64,000 nt of DNA from Atriophallophorus winterbourni (taxonomy: Eukaryota; Platyhelminthes; Trematoda; Plagiorchiida; Microphallidae): the NCBI GenBank assembly GCA_013407085.1, contig JACCGJ010014509.1, positions 62,001-126,000 of the forward strand. Reading direction: 5' to 3'. Positions 60,768-64,000 of the stretch are shown piece after piece (position 1 is the first letter of the stretch; every line of letters begins with the position of its first letter). The notes beneath the pieces are model-generated. The model had not been told where the DNA came from. It saw nothing but the letters and a program-made list of their open reading frames with translations, and did not search any database. The translations under genes were made by a program, and so were the position numbers.

Positions 60768-61732
60768 CTATATTAAGAGAGTAAGGTGGTTATTTTATCC
60801 GCCTATTCTGAAATATTAGGTAATTTCAAAATTAGTACGATTGCAATGAAAACAGAATATACAAGAGCATTTATAGCTAATTTAACAGAGGATTAAATTA
60901 GAAAATATATAGTAAGACAACATCTAGCAAAGATGAAAGTGAAGCCAGCACAACATCTTATATGTTAATCAAATAGTATAACTGTGAACGATAAATAAAT
61001 TTATTGCATTAATATCAGAAGGCTTATAAGAAGAGTTATACAGCCAAGCAAACGACATTCAAACATCAAACTTAAGAGTTACGTATAGAATTTTTTTAAG
61101 TTGACTGATTGGTGTGAATTTCAAGAGCTGAAATTAATAAGCACTGCAAGTTGCATCGGAAGTTCAACGTGCTTGACCTAACGATCCTAGCATTAGAAAA
61201 GTAGATCGTCTATATATTTATCTATCCAACTATCTATCTATCTATCTATCTAGCAGTCACAGAAAATGGAAAGGAGCAACATCTTGAATACCGATAACAA
61301 CAAGAACACGATGTTCAGGTGAAGCTCATCAAATGGACAGAAAAAAGTCAGCCGTCACGGTCATACATGACATGCAGCTCTGATGACGCACTGGTGAGAC
61401 AGAGTGCAACAGACAGGGTCAATAAATAATGAAAACCACCGTATCGGACAGTGAAATCGCTTCGTGGTCCGAGTACATAGAGCGGAACAGGTTTAAGCTT
61501 ACAAGAATTGTTCATCGAATAGGAACGTCGGTGGGACGATACTAGTGTTTGAACAGCAGAATATTCAAATGAATACATGAATCGAATATGGAACGAAGTG
61601 CAAACTTTGTACAGAATCGAACTCTTAATAATTGTAGAAGGTGAGTTGAAAACAAGAAGTTGATCGTTGGGAAGACCGAACTTGCGGTACAAAAACGTGT
61701 GTAAAGTGATATGAAAGCACTTGACTCAGACC
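60768..61732. other. upstream intron or flank; no gene recognised
   Basis: Contains a (TATC)n microsatellite at 61230-61252. The minus-strand frames 61348-61692 and 61542-61850 have no TMEM132-like motif, and the second overlaps a LINE copy. Confidence 0.45.
61230..61252. repeat. (TATC)n microsatellite
   Basis: Five to six TATC units. Confidence 0.95.
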
Positions 61733-62020
61733 TTACGAGTTGAGAAGAACTTGTTTCGGAACGCTTACTTTGGAAGCACTGTGTAAAGCGTCGTTTGCAA
61801 GCTGGAGAAGAACTGATACTGCTATCAGACGCCATTCGTAGATCACACATTCAGCGTACAACTGTCGCCGATCGTCTGAGTACTGCTTATCGCTGCGGAA
61901 AAGATCGGTCCTCACTAATCGGACTGTTTAGTCATTCTAGAAGCTGGAGAGCATGAAACTATCATGCGCTTATGATGTATATCAATAGTACACAGAGACG
62001 GAAAGGGGTTAACAACAATA
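61733..62020 (+). mobile_element. 5'-truncated LINE 3' end
   Basis: Plus orientation of the 2711-5002 family. It holds the CAAGCTGGAGAAGAACTGAT block, GAGTACTGCTTATCGCTGCG, CTAATCGGACTGTTTAGTCA and the final GAGCATGAAACTATCATGCG, ending near GGTTAACAACAAT. Confidence 0.8.
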
Positions 62021-62574
62021 ATCGTTGAACAAATTATCGACTTTGGAAAAACGTCATAATACTGAGTGTAGTTGCCCGTATATTCAATTTTGCGTTGATA
62101 GATAAACTGATTTTTAGTTCAATTGCTCATGGAGTTGAGCTATGTATCTCAATCAGGATTATTCTGTGCACCCAGGGAGCAATCAGATTAGAAATTTTGA
62201 GTTTTAGGAGATCCGCGATTAAAAACTGAATATAAGTTATAGCCACATTACAACACTGGCCATGTGAATCTCAGATTAACAACTCGTGGTGTCTTCCACT
62301 TAAACCTTCATTTTATAAAACTACTGAATTTCGTTCGATTCGACATGACAACATGCAAAGACAATCAACGTTCACCAAATTTTGAAACAAAATAAAGACG
62401 ACTCATTCCGTGCTTCAACATTGACACAAAGTAGTACATCGAGGCATGAGTTGTTGATTACATTATAATATTCACTTCTGCATTTCGAGTATCGAGACAC
62501 ACCAGCTTTGATTAGTTTGACACCGTTCACGTCGGAAATAACCCAGTCAAAATTAAGCACGATGCAACGACAAT
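62021..62574. other. spacer between two convergent LINE ends
   Basis: No gene or repeat recognised. Confidence 0.45.
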
Positions 62575-63097
62575 CATTGCTGTTTTGTCCGTCTTCGGAA
62601 AGTCGACCATGGATATACAACGCAAGCAAATGATGATCTCAGAAATTAGAAATTACACATGACAATTTAGTCAGATTCAGGAGTAGCAATATATTCATAC
62701 AACGTTCATAGCGATAAGCAGTACCTGGCTAAATAGTGGAGTTTGTATAGTGTTGGAATGATCACTGTTCAGTGGCAGAATGCAGCACGCGCTTGAAGAA
62801 GTTTATTCACACAATGCCTCTAAAAACGATCAACGACAAGTGCTTCCCATATGTTAACTTCCCGATTTCAGCTATCTGTTCAGTAGCTGTTTTGTGGATA
62901 CGACCGATTTCCATCCTAAAGGAGTGACCAAACCAATATATGCGACGCTGCTGCCGTAAAGTGAACAAGCTATGCATACCAGATTCAGAGACCTTTTTGA
63001 CTTTGTTTCTTTGTCTTGCTACGATATGTTGAAGGTGCAAATAGTGTTCCACAACGAGAGTACCCGAGAGTGCGTTAAAACTACAAATCTGAGCCAA
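62575..63097 (-). mobile_element. 5'-truncated, diverged LINE copy
   Basis: Minus orientation. The frame 62807-63097 reads MHSLFTLRQQRRIYWFGHSF then RMEIGRIHK, a worn version of the RQRRLRWLGHV.RMDDGRIPK segment. It is followed by the shared 3' blocks (GCGATAAGCAGTACCTGGC and AAAGTCGACCATGGATATAC on the plus strand). Confidence 0.75.
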
Positions 63098-63746
63098 TTC
63101 TGGTAATGCAGCTAAATATTTATAGCATTAAAGTCTCGATAGATCACGTTCACACTAACTATGAAGCAATATAATTTTAAAGACCAATCATCTGAGACCG
63201 ATAATTAAATTACTGTGGTGATATCCACAGAGCCAAGAAACACCTGCTTAATTCGATTATTAGATAAGTTTTTGTTAAATTGATTTTTTCATGCGAAAGA
63301 CACGACATCATCTGGACATTGTTTGAGAAGAACGTGTCCGGCTTAAATTAACGCGCTTGCGTGTAAAGCTTCCGCAACGAAAAGTGATTCTACAGGTGTT
63401 ATTGTAAAAATGCTACGCTTTGTGAAATGCCTACAAACGTAAAATAAAAAAAAATAAACAAACTTATTGGAGAAATCAAACAAAATAGTATAAATATCGT
63501 TCATTTGTTTTAAATAAAGCAGGGTACATTTTATGCCTGGAATTGAGAAGTGAAATAGCAAAATCAAAATACGATGATATGCATACTGTATAAATATATG
63601 AATTGTATTAGCGCAATAGGCCGGTACGTCACATAAATCACCAATGCTTAGCTGGGTATATGTAAGTGACTTAACGTCTGAATACGACTCGAAGCATATG
63701 TACTCGTGAGTATGTTTTGCATGTATGTATGTATGTGTGTATATAT
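63098..63746. other. gene-free AT-rich stretch
   Basis: The long minus-strand frame 63343-63810 is composed of low-complexity AT-rich and TATG-repeat sequence and shows no domain. A (TATG)n run is at 63719-63750. Confidence 0.5.
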
Positions 63747-63835
63747 GTATGAAACCACAAGCCTGATCCAGGAAAATCGCCTCATAGACATGCATAGCAC
63801 GTGGCTTCACATACTGTCAGGCTACACAGGCCTAG
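63747..63835 (+). repeat. SINE-like dispersed repeat family C, partial copy 3
   Basis: GAAACCACAAGCCTGATCCA, then GCACGTGGCTTCACATACTG and TCAGGCTACACAGGCCTAGA, aligned with 60251-60340. It begins directly after a TATG microsatellite. Confidence 0.65.
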
Positions 63836-64000
63836 AAATTGCTTCACACAAGTTCTCACACAAAGATTTGATGTCTTACAGGACGCAAAACCTGAAAGAT
63901 TTTTTCAAGATTTACTAGCGCTAAACTTCCTACACAAATAATAGCGAAAAACTTAAATAAGGAAATCAGATTTTAAGAATTAAAAAAATCTATAACGAAA

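Noticed and set aside
61542..61850. Minus-strand frame as possible signal-peptide exon upstream of 60.77 kb
   Set aside because: It runs into the LINE 3' end at 61733-62020 in antisense and has no signal-peptide-like start.
63343..63810. 155-codon minus-strand frame
   Set aside because: Made of AT-rich and TATG-repeat sequence (YTHTYIHAKHTHEY-like) and overlaps a SINE-like repeat; no domain.
1..64000. CRISPR arrays, rRNA, tRNA, operons, LTR retrotransposons
   Set aside because: No regularly spaced repeats, no conserved rRNA or tRNA cores, and no pair of long direct repeats with protease/integrase motifs seen. The window is a spliced eukaryotic locus.

Overview
This is eukaryotic, AT-rich, intron- and repeat-dominated DNA. 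The mix of decayed non-LTR retrotransposons (a CR1-type element with a PHD-like ORF1, plus a second LINE family with an APE endonuclease), Penelope-like elements and long introns points to a flatworm, most likely a digenean trematode. That is inference from repeat types and gene structure, since no species marker was seen.

Layout: 1-2.7 kb has no gene. A decayed minus-strand LINE (2.7-5.0 kb) lies next to a plus-strand Penelope-like element (5.08-6.8 kb) that has lost its reverse transcriptase core. A fold-back repeat sits at 7.16-7.44 kb and a second Penelope fragment, bracketed by a 14-bp perfect inverted repeat, at 10.39-11.30 kb. From 11.3 to 26.7 kb there are only LINE 3' ends, microsatellites, a 127-bp tandem duplication and short dispersed repeats. 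A nearly full-length but broken CR1-like LINE occupies about 26.8-31.07 kb on the plus strand.

The one host gene recognised is on the minus strand and runs from beyond 60.8 kb down to 32.85 kb. Six exons (60621-60767, 56452-56749, 44538-45151, 38197-38629, 35243-36007, 32851-34665) have GT-AG boundaries and mutually compatible phases. Together they encode the C-terminal ~1,350 residues of a single-pass membrane protein like TMEM132 (a neural adhesion family with cohesin-like and Ig-like ectodomain), with an unusually long, low-complexity cytoplasmic tail. Its start exon(s) and signal peptide were not found. The five introns hold the remaining repeats, including a 219-bp piggyBac-type MITE with a TTAA target duplication.

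No rRNA, tRNA, CRISPR or prokaryote-like operon was seen, and nothing that amounts to a new molecular system. The most useful observations are the exon chain, the Penelope core deletion, the piggyBac-type MITE and several dispersed repeat families that I could not name.
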